Shown one piece after another: positions 14,099-14,190 of a DNA stretch of 14,190 nt. The position numbers and the translations under genes were made by a program. The stretch's first letter is position 1; each line of letters begins with the position of its first letter. The notes under the pieces are model-generated. The model made no database searches. It saw only the letters and a list, made by a program, of their open reading frames with translations, and was not told where the DNA came from. The DNA comes from CAYPKG01 sp964411275. GTDB taxonomy: Bacteria > Bacillota > Clostridia > Christensenellales > CAG-138. The stretch is from NCBI GenBank assembly GCA_964411275.1, contig CAYPKG010000044.1, positions 1 through 14,190 on the forward strand, given 5' to 3'.

Positions 14099-14190
14099 TT
14101 TTGATTGAATCCCTATGTCGAACGCACAGATGCGTCCCCCTTTATTATTAGCAAGCCGGGCGGTTATCTGTAGGTTGAAGTGTATGCGAT
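14099..14190. other. Unassigned sequence beyond the tRNA half
   Basis: No gene is recognised in these 92 bases. ACGCA (14122-14126) and TGCGT (14131-14135) form a small hairpin with a CAGA loop. No D arm or acceptor strand of the truncated tRNA is found. It could be the end of an integrated element or the wrong side of an assembly junction. Confidence 0.3.

Noticed and set aside
14099..14190. A group I intron interrupting the tRNA at the anticodon loop.
   Set aside because: No 5' tRNA half is found within the remaining 92 bases and no intron core elements are recognisable. Such introns are longer, so the window cannot support it.

Overview
The window reads as draft or metagenomic sequence from an anaerobic Firmicute, probably a gut or rumen clostridial relative. 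The reasons are strong AAGGAGG-type ribosome binding sites, an LplB/LplC-type sugar importer without its own ATPase, an oxygen-sensitive glycyl radical enzyme with its activase, and mid-range base composition. Three runs of exactly 10 N (4919, 5153, 7134) are scaffold gaps, and one of them cannot have its true length. Taxonomy is inferred from gene types only.

Layout. Positions 1 to about 1600 hold an IS110-family insertion sequence: a DEDD recombinase gene (198-1418) preceded by a leader with several perfectly paired stems that could be its bridge RNA. After a 300-base gene-free stretch comes a same-strand gene series (1722-10763): an M14-type metallocarboxypeptidase, two ABC permeases of the LplB and LplC types, an extracellular solute-binding protein split by a one-base frameshift, a sialidase-like Asp-box beta-propeller protein, an HpcH/HpaI-family aldolase, a second predicted glycosidase-like protein and an EamA-family transporter. 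Short spacings and ATGA overlaps suggest one or two operons. Together they look like a system that imports a glycoconjugate or oligosaccharide, trims it inside the cell and splits a 2-keto-3-deoxy sugar acid with the aldolase. No ATPase and no regulator are visible.

At about 10764 the content changes. The EamA stop codon abuts the orphan C-terminal end of what looks like a GH127-type (DUF1680) glycoside hydrolase. That fragment overlaps by ATGA a compact 674-residue glycyl radical enzyme (11038-13062), followed by its radical SAM activase (13064-13921). This second module therefore looks joined to the first by a deletion, a rearrangement or a mis-assembly.

The right end has a strong 12-bp terminator hairpin (14018-14050). 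Next to it, on the minus strand, is the 3' half of a tRNA, probably tRNA-Arg(CCG). Its match stops at the 5' edge of the anticodon loop, as expected of an integration-site remnant or an assembly junction.
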